DNA from: Prorocentrum cordatum
Taxonomy: Eukaryota; Sar; Dinophyceae; Prorocentrales; Prorocentraceae
Length of the DNA stretch: 64,000 bases
NCBI GenBank assembly: GCA_963575745.1
Contig: CAUYUJ010015738.1
Location: 498,676-562,675 of the forward strand
Direction of reading: 5' to 3'
Position 1 is the stretch's first letter. The number at the start of each line of letters is the position of its first letter. Below, in pieces: positions 11,974-23,449 of this stretch. Under the pieces are notes generated by a model, which was not told the origin of the DNA, did no database searches, and was given only the letters and a program-made list of their open reading frames with translations. The translations under genes and the position numbers were made by a program.

Positions 11974-12140
11974 GACCACCTACCAGACCACCCCAACCCA
12001 ACCCGAAGACCCGAATTTCGGGTTGGGGGGGGTAAGGGCTCCACGCGTGTTTTTTCGATGTTTCCCGAACCCCCCCCCACTAGAAATCGAGGGTAAATCT
12101 GAGCCTTCGGGTTGGGTTGGGGTGGTTTGGTGGGTGGTGA
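11974..12140. mobile_element. MITE-like element with ~35-bp TIRs
   Basis: ACCACCCCAACCCAACCCGAAG at the left is matched by its reverse complement (CTTCGGGTTGGGTTGGGGTGG) at the right; the arms extend outward through ACCACCTACCAG. The interior of about 95 bp has no coding capacity. Confidence 0.65.
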
Positions 12141-12890
12141 TTTCTTGGCGCGCGGGCCCCAGGAGGTCTGGGCCACTTCCCCAGGGCCGTTTGTTCTCGT
12201 CCTGCGTCGTCTCTCGAGGGCCCCGAGGCCCGGCGAGGGTCCCCGGAGGCCGAAGGTTGCCAAACTCCCGCCGCCCCAAGTTCTGGCGCGCGCCGGACCT
12301 CTGGGAGCGCAGAAGGGCCGACCGTCGCGATACTCTCGAGGCGCCCGAAGGTGCGGGAGGGGAGGGTGGAGAGGTTCCGCCCGGTGGCCTGCAAATATAA
12401 ACGCTCGCCCCCCTCCCCCTCCCCCCTGGCCGGTCAGGGCTGAGGGCCGCGCGCGCCGCCCGCTGCGCCAAAGGGGTCGCCTGATCTAGCTCCGCGCCGC
12501 AGTCTCGCCCCTCTCCGTCCTGCCTGGCTTCCTCGAACCCCTCCCTCGCTTCCACCTCGTCTTTGTTCCTGTCCTCCTGGCTCCATCCCTCGCATTCCTC
12601 CCTCTGCCCCCCGTCCCTCCCGTATGTGATCCCGAGTTCCCCGAGGACGGCGCTTACACCTAGCAGGGGTCGGCCTGATCCCTCACACGCTTTACTTTAT
12701 CATCATAATTTGTGGATGCGATAGTTGGGTTCATTCGGCTGTTTCGGTCAGTCCCAGCTCAAGGGACTCAGCCAGCCGTGCCCGCCATCCGTCCCCAAGA
12801 CCCGCCGAGATAACCTGGACAGGATCCCGCGGGACCTTGAGCGAAAGTGCCAGGGCAGAAGCCGAGCACGCCTAAGTTTCATCACAATGT
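12141..12890. other. GC-rich spacer, no gene seen
   Basis: Overlapping open frames occur on both strands with Arg/Pro/Ala-rich translations, as expected of stop-poor GC-rich DNA. No motif is recognized. Confidence 0.4.
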
Positions 12891-12894
12891 GATG

Positions 12895-13765
12895 GGGGAA
12901 ATCCTGGAAATCCCTCCCTCCCTCCCTTCCCCCTTCAATCCTCCCTCCCTCTATTCCCTCCCTTCCTCCTTCCCTCCCCCACCCCCCCCTCCCATTCCCG
13001 TTCCCATTCCCTTCCTCCTTCCCTCCCTCCCTCACTCCCTTCCCCATTCCCTGCCTCCCTCCCTCCCTTCCTCCTTCACTCCCTCCTCCTCTCCCTGCAT
13101 CCCTCTCGTCCTTTGCCCCCTTCCCCTTCCCCCCATCCCCTTCGTCCCTCGCGCCCTGGCCCCTCCTTCAGAATTCCCCCCTTCCTGCCTCCATCCCTCG
13201 TCCCTCCCTCCCCCCCCTCCCTCGTCCAACCCTCATCCCTCCATGTTCCCTCCATCTCTCTATGCTCCCTCCCCCTTATCTGTCCTCCCTCCCTCCCTCC
13301 CCGATCCTTCCCTCCCTCTTCCTTTCGTTTCCCCCTCCCTCCTCCATTATCTTTCTCCTTGTGTCCCTCCAGGCGTGTCATCCAGCTGACGGCTTGCACG
13401 TAGTTCTACGGCAGCGCATCTAAACGCAAGGAGCACCAAGCGCCCCAAGGGCACCTTGTCTTATCTCATCCAGGCGTGTACTACACTGTAGAAGATCAAA
13501 CATTCCTCCAACCACTCCTTTTCCCTATTCGGCCTGCCCCCTCGTCTACTCGTTCCCTCCCGACGCCCTTCCGTCCGTCCTCTTCCCTGACTCGTTGGTC
13601 CTTTGCTCCCCGTCCATTCCTTCTCGCCCTGCTGGTCTTCCTCCTGCTCCTCCTCCTCCTCCTCTTCCTCCTCCTTCTCTTCCTTCTCTGATTCCTCTTC
13701 CTCCTACTCCTTCCTCCTCCTCCTCCTCCTCCTCCTCCTCCTCCTCCCCGACGTTCCGCCCTATC
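12895..13765. repeat. Polypyrimidine (CCCT)n and (TCC)n tract
   Basis: CCCT/CCTT repetition dominates 12905-13370, and TCC triplets dominate 13640-13750. A short non-repetitive gap lies at about 13375-13480. Open frames are Pro/Ser or Arg/Gly low-complexity artefacts. Confidence 0.85.
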
Positions 13766-14405
13766 CTCGCTACCCACACTCCCTCCTGCTTACATTCACG
13801 TCGTGCCCCTCTGTCTGTTACCCGTCTCCGCCCCCCTCTGGGGCCGCGCCCCCCCTCCCAGCCCTCCCCCTTTTCGTCACTCACTGTCCCGAAGGGGGCG
13901 CTTTAGTAACTACCGTTTGGCTGCACATGGAAGCGCACTTGCAAATACCCATCGGCCGGAAGATGCAGATACACTTCACGAAGTAGGAAGGTGTAGGGAG
14001 TAGGTTGGGTATCCGCTCGCCCCCGAAACGTGCAGGCAAAGGGAACGACGCTAGTTGGTTGAAGTATGAAAGCGCCTAGAGTAGATTGGGATCGGGCTGC
14101 CCATGGAAGCGTACTTTCAGGCACGCTCGGGCTGCCCAGGCAAGTGCATGGCTGCGCCTCTGGGCTGCACGCGGCGGCGCCCTTGCGGGTACGAAAGCAA
14201 CACTCGGGCGCACCGCCCCCTCTGGCGAGCCCGAGGGCGCCCCGTCAAGGGACGCCCCACCGAGCCGCGGGGAGGGGGTCTCTGCCACACGGAGGGCGAG
14301 CGCGGCCCTGCACCGCCTCCTCGCTCCTCCTACGTCGATTCCAAATCAATATCCGTATCAGTATCATGCGGAGAAGGCGTCTGTGCCACCTACTCCAAGA
14401 AACCG
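13766..14405. other. No gene seen; diverged short repeats
   Basis: Two diverged versions of a GCACATGGAAGCGCACTTGC-like segment occur at about 13920 and 14098. No reliable coding frame. Confidence 0.35.
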
Positions 14406-14411
14406 AACACA

Positions 14412-14840
14412 TTACCACTCCGCGTGTGAGTCGGAGCCTCCCGACTTCAGGCCCTTGAGACGCTCCTGGGCCACCAGACGCGCGAGCAATTCAGCGTCTA
14501 GACCGAGCCTCGCAAGCAGCTCGGGCTCGGTCCAGCGCTCTTCTGTGACGGGGTCCCACCCTGCACCAGCCAGCGGGGGATCTGTCGGGGGGGCTCGGAC
14601 CCCTCGCTTAGCGAGGTGGTAGAGCTCCACATTGCTGGGCGGTATCCTTGGAGCGTATCCTGTATGTGGCGGTCTGTTACTCAGGCTGGCCTGTAGGCCG
14701 AAGCTGGCCCCAATAAGCTCAAGTAAAATGTGGTAGGCGGATGAAGACGAGTGCCTCCGCAACGCAGTTCTTGGGTTGCTGCTCAGGGCTTTGATGGCTG
14801 ACCCCAAACCGCGCAGGAGCCCCCCCGCCACCTCAAGCAC
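14412..14840 (-). pseudogene. Unknown coding fragment, 3' end of degraded region
   Basis: An open frame of about 142 codons begins with GTG rather than ATG. The translation is non-repetitive and protein-like: a helical stretch (GGLLRGLGSAIKALSS), a Pro-rich linker, then an acidic/Leu-rich C-terminal helix (WTEPELLARLGLDAELLARL) and a TAA stop. It overlaps the end of the preceding coding-like frame in a different phase, so it may be a separate small protein or the frameshifted C terminus of the same protein. I do not recognise the family; the Leu-rich tail only loosely recalls small structural proteins of viruses. Confidence 0.45.
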
Positions 14841-15650
14841 GTACGAAGCCCCAGCTTAGGTAGGCACTCAGGGTTTGAGTAGTACCCTGGCATGCCGCAA
14901 GGAGTGGAAGGGAAGGCGCCACCAGATTGCCACGCCGCGGCGGGCACAAGGGAGGCGCATTGCGCATCATAGGTGAAGAGGCAAGGGGAGTAGGGACTGT
15001 AGCGTGCCTGGCTGCGCCATGTAAGTCCGCTTGGTTCAGTTGAGGTCTTCTGCGGTGATTGAGGGCGGAGAGGTACTGGATGTGGATGTCGTGGTAACTG
15101 GCAGCGTTGGTTACTAGACTGATCCATTTCGGTAAGCGTCGGCTTGGGCCTGGGTGCGGCCTTGTGCAGTCTTACCATTTGCTTGGGAGGGGGCTCCCTG
15201 AATGGTGCTGCGGGTGGGTAGTAGTGGAGGCTGCTGATGTAGGTCTCGCAGCGCGACTGGTGCGCGGGGAGCCTGGCGATGTAGTTATGGAGCGCGGGGT
15301 TGCCGATGACGTTGGCGAAGATGATGCATCGGTTGAAGATGTGGATATGATGATCTCCCCGTCTTGCTTCTTGGTTGTGCGTCGCTATTGCTTGTGCCGC
15401 ACTAGTCGGGAAGCAGGCGCGCAGAGTGGCGAGTGTCTCTGGGGTCATAGTCCGCGGGGGTAACTCCGGAATCCACTGTTGTGATGTGATGTCTTCGTCT
15501 GGTGGGCAGGCGATTGGTACTTGTAGTGCGGGTGGTGGTGGATGGGCTGGGATGACTTGTTTGGATGGTGACCATGTTATGATGGTTGTGGCTTAGAGCG
15601 CGGCTGCGGTTGGCTCAATGGGCGTGCAACTGCTAATGGGCATGGTCGCT
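14783..15650 (-). pseudogene. Unknown coding fragment with in-frame TAA
   Basis: One frame reads as protein from about 15650 to the TGA at 14783, except for a TAA at 15593-15595. Sequence before it (PIEPTAAAL) and after it (ATTIITWSPSKQVIPAHPPP) is equally protein-like. An ATG at 15446-15448 would start a 221-codon frame, but coding character extends well upstream of it. The product is rich in His, Pro, Gln and Tyr and has a hydrophobic patch (HIHIFNRCIIFANVIGNP). No domain recognised. The TAA is one C-to-T step from CAA (Gln). Confidence 0.5.
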
Positions 15651-16112
15651 TGGCGTTGCGTTGGTTGGTTGGCCTGGGTTGACAAGTGCGCTGGTTGTGG
15701 TTTGCATGTTCGCTTGTGAGCTGGAGTGACGGGGGCGGTAGCTGGCATGATCTTGATATGTCTGAGTTTGGGCGTCGGTTTGCTTGGAATGGTGACTGGT
15801 TGCTGCTGTGGGAGGATGCGCTTCGTGATATGCGTTGTCGCAGGTGATGAAGTCTACTCGATGTTGTCCGTTGTTGGTCTGTGCTGGTGGTAGCGTCAGC
15901 GTTGATGAAGTCAGTGCAGTGCCAGCTTGTCGGCGCGTGTCCGTCGGCCTGTCGTGCGTGTTCCAGAATGGCGGTTGTGCATGGGGCCAGTGGTTTGAGC
16001 GCAATGGTCTGTAGCGTTGGAGGTAGCTTGGGCGGTGGTGGCAGGGCGTGTTGTTGGGCATCGGCGTTGACGTCTGCTTCGCTGGAGTCATTCTTGTCGC
16101 CGCGCGCAGTCG
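15633..16112 (-). pseudogene. Unknown coding fragments in two phases
   Basis: Two successive frames look coding. The first, about 16112-15895, includes NDSSEADVNADAQQHALPPPP and a later TAILEHARQADGHAPTSWHC. The second, about 15885-15633, contains VDFITCDNAYHEAH and ends at a TAG. The switch of phase near 15890 without a recognizable splice pair suggests an indel. Thr/His/Gln-rich composition matches the flanking fragments, so I regard them as parts of one decayed gene. Family unknown. Confidence 0.45.
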
Positions 16113-16115
16113 TGG

Positions 16116-16600
16116 CATTGTGCCTGGTCGAAGTCGGCTTGCAGGTTTGCTGCAGTAGTGCGGCTGCATCGCGTATATGACCGCCTAATCATATTCCATG
16201 ATGCCGTCTTCGTCGTGGCAGGCGTTGGGCCATTGGGCCACTTATTGCATGGGCATAATCTTGTTGGCGTTGAGTGGCGCATGCCCCCCCCCCCCGTGAG
16301 CAGTGCCAGAAATTGCTGGTTTCTCGCGGCGGCTTGCAATCGTAGGGCTAGGTTGTCACGGAGGTGTGCTGCGAGTGCCTGTCGGTCGTTGCCGTGGTGC
16401 GTGAATGTGGGGTGCTTGGGCGGTTTGGGCATCGGTGGATGCACGCCTGCATGAATGGCGACTTTGATCTTGAGTTCTTTGGTTCTTGTAATTGGTGGCA
16501 GGGTGTAGGTCGATAGTTTCTGGAATCCAGTCTTCGCGGCGACCGTGGTAGGCGCTGCTTTCCATCTTGGTGCACGAATATCTCGTTGTTGCACTTGTTG
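16116..16600 (-). pseudogene. Unknown coding fragments in two phases
   Basis: Coding character moves from one phase (about 16590-16485, SSAYHGRREDWIPETIDLHP) to another (about 16500-16280, TKELKIKVAIHAGVHPPMPK, then NLALRLQAAARNQQFLALL). The latter runs into an 11-12 base C homopolymer at about 16281-16291 (G in sense), a likely indel site. The remainder to 16116 is less clear. No domain recognised. Confidence 0.4.
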
Positions 16601-17035
16601 ATGAGTCCGTGCTAGCCAAATCGTAGGAGGCCTTCGTTCGGGAACCGGTATGTGTATGTGTTGGACGCTACGTGATAATATACAGCATAATGCCAGCTGT
16701 CGTTTTCCTAGCCGCCTGCGCCCGTGCCGTTGGCGTAGTAGCAGTACGCTGTCCATCCGCTAGGACAGCGCATGTCCTGGTACTTGTTGGGTCGGAGCGA
16801 CGTGAGGAAGAACTGTTGAGTGTCGGATGCTCCGCTCATCATTGCCCATGGGTCGCTGTCGTCGAAGCTCTCGTCAGAGCCTGCTGTGTCGTAGCATAAC
16901 TCGGTGTCGTCTCTCCACGGGTCAAGTCTCTCGTCGGCAGTGGTCTGCGCGGGTGGACTTGGCGTTTTGGCTGCATATGGTGGAATGTGTTTTTCGCCTG
17001 AGAAGACCGCCCGATCCGCTGCCCCTCAATGGGGC
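16560..17035 (-). pseudogene. Unknown coding fragment with two in-frame TAG codons
   Basis: A single frame encodes strongly protein-like sequence: acidic ELCYDTAGSDESFDDSDPWA, then FFLTSLRPNKYQDMRCPSGW, then TAG (16708-16710), then ENDSWHYAVYYHVASNTYTY, then a second TAG (16612-16614), then HGLINKCNNEIFVHQDGK. The Tyr/Trp/Asn-rich stretch looks like a beta-rich domain. Both stops are one C-to-T step from CAG. The frame begins after a TGA near 17038 and has no obvious ATG. Confidence 0.5.
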
Positions 17036-18012
17036 TATCCCCAGCGGAACTCCACCGAACAGTGCGCAAGGCGCGTGGACCGAAAATCTGCAACGGCTGC
17101 GGGCCGGCAAGTACACGGCCGCGCGCCACTCACCCCAATCCGCTCGAGGGAAGCAGCTGCAATGACGGGGGGGGAGAGGTGGAGAGCGAGGGGAGAAGGG
17201 AAACGCACGAAATACTGGAAAGCATGCGCCCACGCCCATCGACGTCCACTCGTGGCCCACGCAACCCCCAGCCTTTTCGGCCGCCGCACATAAGGTCTAC
17301 ATGAAACCAATCAATGCAGCCACATCTGGAGCCATAAGTGCCATGCTACAATACCCGCGCGCGGCAAGAAAGGTGGCGGGAATGTATTCGTGGCCGGTGG
17401 AATGTATCCGTGGCCACTTTCGATCCTTCACCTGTCGGGCTTGTCCTTCTTGTTATTGACGGTGGGGGTAGGAAATGGTTTGCTTTGGTGGTCGCATTTT
17501 CATGCGTCCGCTGCATGTGCGCCGCAGCTTCTCCAGGCGGTCGCATTGAGCTTTTTCGATGTCGTACCTTTCTGCGAGTTGTTGCTGTGCAAATCCGTAG
17601 TGCGTGTCTTCTCGAGGCAGGTCGGCAGGGAATTTGAATCCTCCTTTGGTTTTGATGTACTTAGGTTGCTTGAAGGTAAAAAGTGGCCCCTGAGGGTGTG
17701 GTGGGACCATGGAGGGCTCGGGCTGGATGAATGTTGGGTTGCTGTCGTCGCGCGCGATGTGGTTGCTGGGGTGCAGCTTAGTGATGACTATTGGTGTGAG
17801 GTGGCATAGTAATATTGGCCACCTTGGGTTGTCCCTGGTGGGTGCTTGGAGCTCGCAATGCGTAGGTGGTGTCGGTCCTTGGTGGTGATCTGGGATAAGC
17901 CGTGCTGTTGTAGTCCATTGGATGAGTAACTCACAGTAATACTGTGTGGCATCTTCGAGCTCTACGTAGTCAGGTTGTTGGTAAGTGACTGGTGGCGTAA
18001 TGTGTCTTCAAT
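16922..18012 (-). pseudogene. Unknown coding fragment with in-frame TAA and TAG
   Basis: One phase is protein-like from about 18012 (ITPPVTYQQPDYVELEDATQ) through KGGFKFPADLPREDTHYGFA and a charged helix (ERYDIEKAQCDRLEKLRR) to a TAA at 17453-17455. It continues without loss of character (QEGQARQVKDRKWPR…) to a TAG at 17297-17299. Beyond that, to the TGA at 16922, the translation is less convincing. Unknown family. Confidence 0.5.
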
Positions 18013-18275
18013 GCTTGTCGATGGTGCTGGTGCCTCATGGTGGGTGGAGGGCTTATGCTCCTGATGTGTGAAGTGAATCTGCCAGGTAGTTCGTGAGGGT
18101 AGCTCTGCCCCCAAGGGGACATTGTGGTTGGAGTCGGTCATGGAGCTGTGGAAGGTCTGCTGCTCGTGGTCGGGGTCCGCGTAGTTGATCTTGGCATGGA
18201 TGGAGTAGTCCTCTGCCATTTGGAAGTCGCATCTCTTAGTGCTCTACTGGTAGTTGATATTGTACAAGTTTTTCC
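17962..18275 (-). pseudogene. Unknown coding fragment with in-frame TAG
   Basis: This phase picks up where the upstream frame falters at a run of five A in sense (about 18260). It reads NLYNINYQ, TAG (18244-18246), STKRCDFQMAEDYSIHAKIN, then HEQQTFHSSMTDSNHNVPLG and on to a TAG at 17962. One extra A in the homopolymer would fuse it in phase with the upstream fragment, so a single-base deletion is the simplest explanation. Confidence 0.45.
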
Positions 18276-19245
18276 TTGAAGCTCTTCTCGGCGCCGTCCT
18301 CGTTGTAGTATGTGTAGAATCGTCGGGCTCGGTTGTGGTCGATGTCGTCGTGGAGCTCTGCCCACGTCATGTCGATGAATGGGGCCCTTCTCGGGTGTCG
18401 TGGAGGTTCCTCATCTTCGGTGAAGGGCTTGTTGTCTGGTTTGTAGCCGACATTTCTATAGAATGGTATCTGCGCCGGCCGCTGTGACCAGTGGAGCTCG
18501 ACGTCCGTATGGGGCCCGTAGTACTTCCAGTAGTTGAGGGCTGCATTGAGTATTTCTTGTAATCGGGCGAAGTACTCTCTGTTGGTGTCGTGCAGGTAAG
18601 CACTTGTGATGTGCGTATCCCTTCTGGCCGTGGCCCAGCCCTTGCTGGTGGATGTTGGTAGGTACTCTCGGCCAGGTTGTGATGATATGTATACGTAGTA
18701 CCTGTCGATGCTGTCGTCGCTGACCATGTCCTGCTTGTTTGGTTCGACGATTGCCCTGCGTGCTTGTGCACTGTTGGGGTCGTAGGTCGATGGCGCGGTC
18801 GTTCCTAGAAGGTTTGTCCTGTTTGACCTGTTGCGGTCCGTTCCGCCGTCAGTGTGCTGCTCGATGCTCTGCCGAAACTATGATGCGATGATGTGCTTCC
18901 TCTCCTTGGTGATGTCGTCGTCCAATGTGAGCGAGCACGTCATGTCGATGGACAGCGACGGGAGATAGACACATCTTGCTGCTGTGGCCAATTTGTCCAC
19001 GTGTACTGCAAACGCTTTGCTGCTGGATGGACTGTAGGGAGGCGTCGGTAGCATGGCGTTGGACATGCAAGTGAGGACGAGCACGTCAGAATTATAGGTT
19101 TGAGCTTGATGATTACGGCTGGTATCGTGGCATGGCTGTAATATGGTTCGGTGTGTGAGAAAGTACATCTGTATAGCTGAGTGACCAATCCAGGGAACTG
19201 CGTCAGAAGTGAATGCCTGCTCTGAGCCTTTACCATGGCTCCAGT
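18236..19245 (-). pseudogene. Unknown coding fragment, 5' part, with in-frame TAG
   Basis: One phase is protein-like from about 19240 (DAVPWIGHSAIQMYFLTHRT) to a TAG at 18878-18880. It resumes in the same phase (FRQSIEQHTDGGTDRNRSNR) through a 163-codon ATG frame (18727) containing RYYVYISSQPGREYLP, AALNYWKYYGPHTDVELHW and APFIDMTWAELHDDIDHNRA. The frame stops at a TAA (18236) after a phase change near 18260. The upstream boundary runs into the TCC block at 19415. Not recognised; length and composition suggest a structural or capsid-like protein, but this is a guess. Confidence 0.5.
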
Positions 19246-19414
19246 ATCCAATGTCTCTCCCCCAGGTGTGCCCCTTGGGGCTCCCATGCAGGGTATGAGG
19301 CCGTGACTTGCGTGGATGTGGCTGCCGCGGGAGTTCTGCATGAGACGGTGCTACGTAGTGCTGCGTGTTGTGTGCTGCATGTACAAGGGGTAGGGGATGG
19401 CATTGTCCTGGAGG

Positions 19415-19799
19415 TGTGTTCTCCGCCTCCTCCTCCACCTCATCCTCCTCCTCCTCATCGGTCCTCGGTTCTCGGTCCGCGCGTCCCGTCCCTCGCTCCT
19501 CCTCCTCCTCCTCCTCCTCAGTCCCCCGTCCTCCTGAATCCTGGGTTCTGGGTCATGGGACCTCGGTCGTCGGTCCTCGGGCCTCATGCCTCGCTCCTCC
19601 TCCTCCTCCTCCTCCTCCTCCTCCTCCTACTCCTATTCCTCCTCCTCCGTGTCCTACGCTTTCTCCTCCTCCTGCCTCTATTCCGTCCTCCTTCTCCTGT
19701 CATCCTCGGTGTGCCTCCTGGTCCTTGTCCTTCTCCTCCAACTCCTCCTCCTCCTCCTCCTCCTCCTCCTCCTCCTCCTCCTCTTCCTCCTCCTCCTCG

Positions 19800-19841
<42 letters not shown>

Positions 19842-20017
19842 GCCTCCTCCTCGTCCTCCTTATCCGCCGCCGTCTCCTCCTCCTCCTCCTCCTCCTCCTC
19901 TTCCTCCTCCTCCTCCTCATCATCAATCCTCGGCCTTCGGTCCTCGGTCCTCGCGTCCAATTCCTCGTTCCTCCTCATCCTCCTCCGCCTCCTGTTCCTG
20001 TTCCTGGTCCTCCTCTT

Positions 20018-20053
<36 letters not shown>

Positions 20054-20145
20054 CAATCATCAGTCCTCATCCTCCTCGGTCCTGGATCCTGGGTCCTGGG
20101 TCACGGGTCCTCGGTCCTCGGTCGTCGGTCTTCGGGGCTCAGGCC

Positions 20146-20179
<34 letters not shown>

Positions 20180-20714
20180 GTCGCCTCTTCATCCTCCGCC
20201 TCCTCCTTCTCCTCCTCCTCATCCTGCTCCTCCTCGGGCCTCCGTCTCCTGTCCTCCTCGGTTCTCATCGGTCCTCTTCTTCCTCCTCCTCCTGCACTTC
20301 CGCCTCTTGCTCCTCCTCCTCTCCTCCACCTCCTCCTCCTCCTCCTCCTCGTCCGCCTCCTCCTCCTCCTCCTCCTCCTCCTCCTCCTCCTCCTCCGCCT
20401 CCGCAGCCCTCCGTCCTCAGTCCTCCTCGGTCCTGGGCTCTGGGCTCTGGATCATGAGTCCTCGGGCCTCGGGCCTCGAGCCTCGGGCCTCGCTCCTCAT
20501 CCTCCTCCTCCTCCTCCTCCTTCTCCTGCTCCTGCTCCTGCTCCTGCTCCTCCTTCGTCTCCGCCTCCTCCTCGTTGGCTTCCTCCTCCTCCTCCTCATT
20601 CTCCTCCTCGGCCTTCCTTATCCAATCCTCCTCTGGTATCGGTTCTTTCAGTTCCTCCTCCTCCTCCTCATCATCATCATCACCACCACCACCATCACCA
20701 CCACCACCACCACC

Positions 20715-20805
<91 letters not shown>

Positions 20806-21376
20806 GCATCATCATCATCATCAGCATCATAATCATCATCATCATCATCATCAGCATCGTCATCAGCAGCATCAGCATCATCATCATCATCACCATCATC
20901 ATCAGCACCATCATCATCATCAGCATCATCATCATCATCACCAGCATCATCATCACCATCATCACCATCATCATCATCATCATAATCAGCAACATCATCA
21001 CAATCATCACCATCATCATCATCCTCAGCATCATCATCATCAGCACCATCATCGTCATCATCACCATCATCAGCACATCATCGTCATCAGCACAATCAGC
21101 ACCATCATCATCAGCACTCATCAGCAGCGTCAGCATCATCGTCATCATCATCGTCAGCATCATCATCAACATCGGCATCGTCATCATCATCATCAGCAGC
21201 ATCATAATCATCATCATCAGCATCATCATCACCAGCATCAACATCATCAGCATCATCAGCATCATCATCATGATCATCATCATCAGCATCAGCATCAGCA
21301 TCAACATCATCATCATCAACATCAACATCAACATCATCATCACCATCATCATCGTCATCATCATCATCAGCATCAG

Positions 21377-21445
<69 letters not shown>

Positions 21446-22670
21446 GGTCCTTCTCCTCCTCCTCCTCCTCCTACCTCCTCTTCCTCCTCCTCCCTCCTCC
21501 TCCTCCTCCTGCTTCTCCTCCTCCTCTTCTCCTCCTCACCACCACCCTCCTCCTCCTCCCTCCTCCTTCTCCTCTTCCTCCTCCTCCTCCTCCTCCTCCT
21601 CCTCCGCCTCCGCCTCCGCCCTCCTCCTCCTTCTCCTCCCCCTCCTCCTCCTCCTCCGCCTTCTCCTCCTCATCCTCCTCCTCCTCCTCATCCTCCTCCT
21701 CCGCCTTCTCCTCCCCTTCCTCCTCCTCCTCCTCATCCACGTCCCGATCCAGATGGGGAGCCTCCCTGTGGGTCCACCAGCTGCCCTCGGACTTGCGGCG
21801 CTCGCAGAAGCCCTGTGGCACCCTTTGGCCCAGACATCGGGTCCAAACACGGGGGGCGGGAGTAACGGAAAGGCCACGGCCGCACCCCCCTCCTCCCGCG
21901 GGCGCTCCCGCGCGCGTTCGGGAGAACGGGAAGGGAGGGGAAGAGGGGGAGGATGGACGGATGAGGAGCGGGGAAGGAGGAGGAGGAGGCGGAGGAGGAG
22001 TAGGAGGAACGGGGGGAGGGGGGGAGCGAAGAAGAGGCAAGGAGAGAACCGAGGACGGAGGGGGAGGGGGGGTAGGGAGGGAGGAGACGAGGAGGGCGGG
22101 GAGCGAAGAGCCAGAGATCGGAGAATCGCAGAGCGGCAGGGACGGGCAGGGAGGAGGAGACGAGGAGCGCGTGGAGTGAAGAGGCAAAGGGAAAAGAGGA
22201 GGACCAGGAGGAGGGCAAGGAAGAGGAGGACGAGGAGGAGGAGGAGGAGGAGGGCAGGGACGAGGAGGAGGCAGGAGCAGGAGCAGGGAGGAAGGGAGGG
22301 AGGAGGTGGCGGATGCATGCGGATCCAGGGAGCAGGGAGCGTCGAGGCGCGGCAGGGACGCCTTGGCGCCCTGGCGAACACGACCCCTGCGCGCCCATCG
22401 CCGCGGCCCGCCCGGCGGCCCCGGGCGCCGCTGACGTGCCCCTTAGGGGCCGCCTTGTGCCATCGACTGGCCTTCTCGGAGGAGGAGGGGGGCGGAGGAG
22501 GGAGGCGGAGGAGGAAGAGGGGGAGGGGGAGGAGGAGGAGGAGGAGGAGGAGGAGGAGGAGGAGGAGGAGGAGGAGGAGGAGGAAGAGGAGGAGGAGGAG
22601 GAGGAGGAGGAGGAGGAGGAGGAGGAGGGGGAGGAGAAGGAGAAGGAGGAGGAGGAGAACCCGTGCAAAC
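19415..22670. repeat. 3.3-kb block of (TCC)n, (CAT)n and (GGA)n
   Basis: TCC-dominated sequence runs 19425-20670 and 21445-21740, CAT/CAG triplets fill 20670-21445, and GGA/GAG triplets fill 21925-22660. Two non-repetitive islands lie at about 21745-21925 and 22310-22480. Within the TCC part, GGTCCTCGGTCCTCGG-like segments recur. The very long open frames encode only poly-Ser, His, Ile, Arg or Glu and are artefacts. Confidence 0.9.
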
Positions 22671-22689
22671 CCAAGAGACACCAATGCAA

Positions 22690-23445
22690 ACCCAAGAGTC
22701 ACCAATGAAGTTGGAATATACCATCCCTCCAAGCTTCCTCTTCACAGGCCCAATACAACGGTTCATTTTCATTGAGGGAACTGCCTCGTTGGAAGAGAAC
22801 TGCTTGAAGACCCTGGAGCATGACAAAAAATGGTTCTCGAGATTCAAACGCCACGGATGAACCTGACTGTTGCGTGTTGACGATCCTGAATCGTGCCAGA
22901 ACGCCATTCCTGGGACTTCAACGCAGCGAACCAACGTAACGGTTGCGCCCGCGTAATCCTGAATCATATCAAAACACCATTTCTGGTACGTTGGTGATGG
23001 ACATCCGTGAAAATTTTGCACATGCTGTAAACGAATGCGCGCGGCGTCCAAGTGAGAACAATAGTTTGACAAGGAACCGCCCTCCATCCGTGAAGCTCGT
23101 GCAAATGTTTGGAACGAGTGTGCGCCGCGCTAAGGCGATAACCACTTTTCGAAAACGGCCCGCCCTAAATCCGTGATACCCTTGCAAACATTTAAAACAA
23201 ATGTGCGCCGCGCTACGGTGAGAACCACATTCTGAAAACCACCCGCCCCCAATCCGTGCAACTCTTGCAAATGTTCAAAACGAGTGTGCGCCGCGCTAAG
23301 GCAAGACCCACAATTTGAAAACAACCCGCCCTCAATCCGTGACACCGTTGCCAAGTTTGAAGCTTCAGCGTCATACATGGTGAAGGAGTTTCAGGCGAAA
23401 CGCCCGGCCCGCCCTAAAAACTGGCCTCGGGGTGCGACAGGGAGA
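22690..23445. repeat. Dispersed ~68-bp minisatellite family, block 1
   Basis: A unit with GCCCTCAATCCGTG, CTTGCAAATGTT, GTGTGCGCCGCGCTAAGGC and CCACATTTTGAAAAC is repeated about four times at 23080-23380. It is preceded by a segment with ACAGGCC, GTTCATTTTCATTGAGG and TCGTGCCAGAACGCC that recurs in the opposite orientation near 63100-63320 and 63840-64000. Non-coding. Confidence 0.65.
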
Positions 23446-23449
23446 AGAT

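Noticed and set aside
14412-19245. Firm call of UAA/UAG = Gln recoding
   Set aside because: Gln is mostly encoded by CAA/CAG here and many phase changes remain, so decay is more likely; kept only as a hypothesis.
14412-19245. Endogenous RNA-virus copy with RdRp
   Set aside because: I saw no GDD or other polymerase motif in any phase of the segments.
19365-22775. Plus-strand open frame of over 1,100 codons and its minus-strand partners
   Set aside because: Translation is poly-Ser, poly-His, poly-Ile or poly-Arg from TCC/CAT/GGA repeats; no start context or domain.
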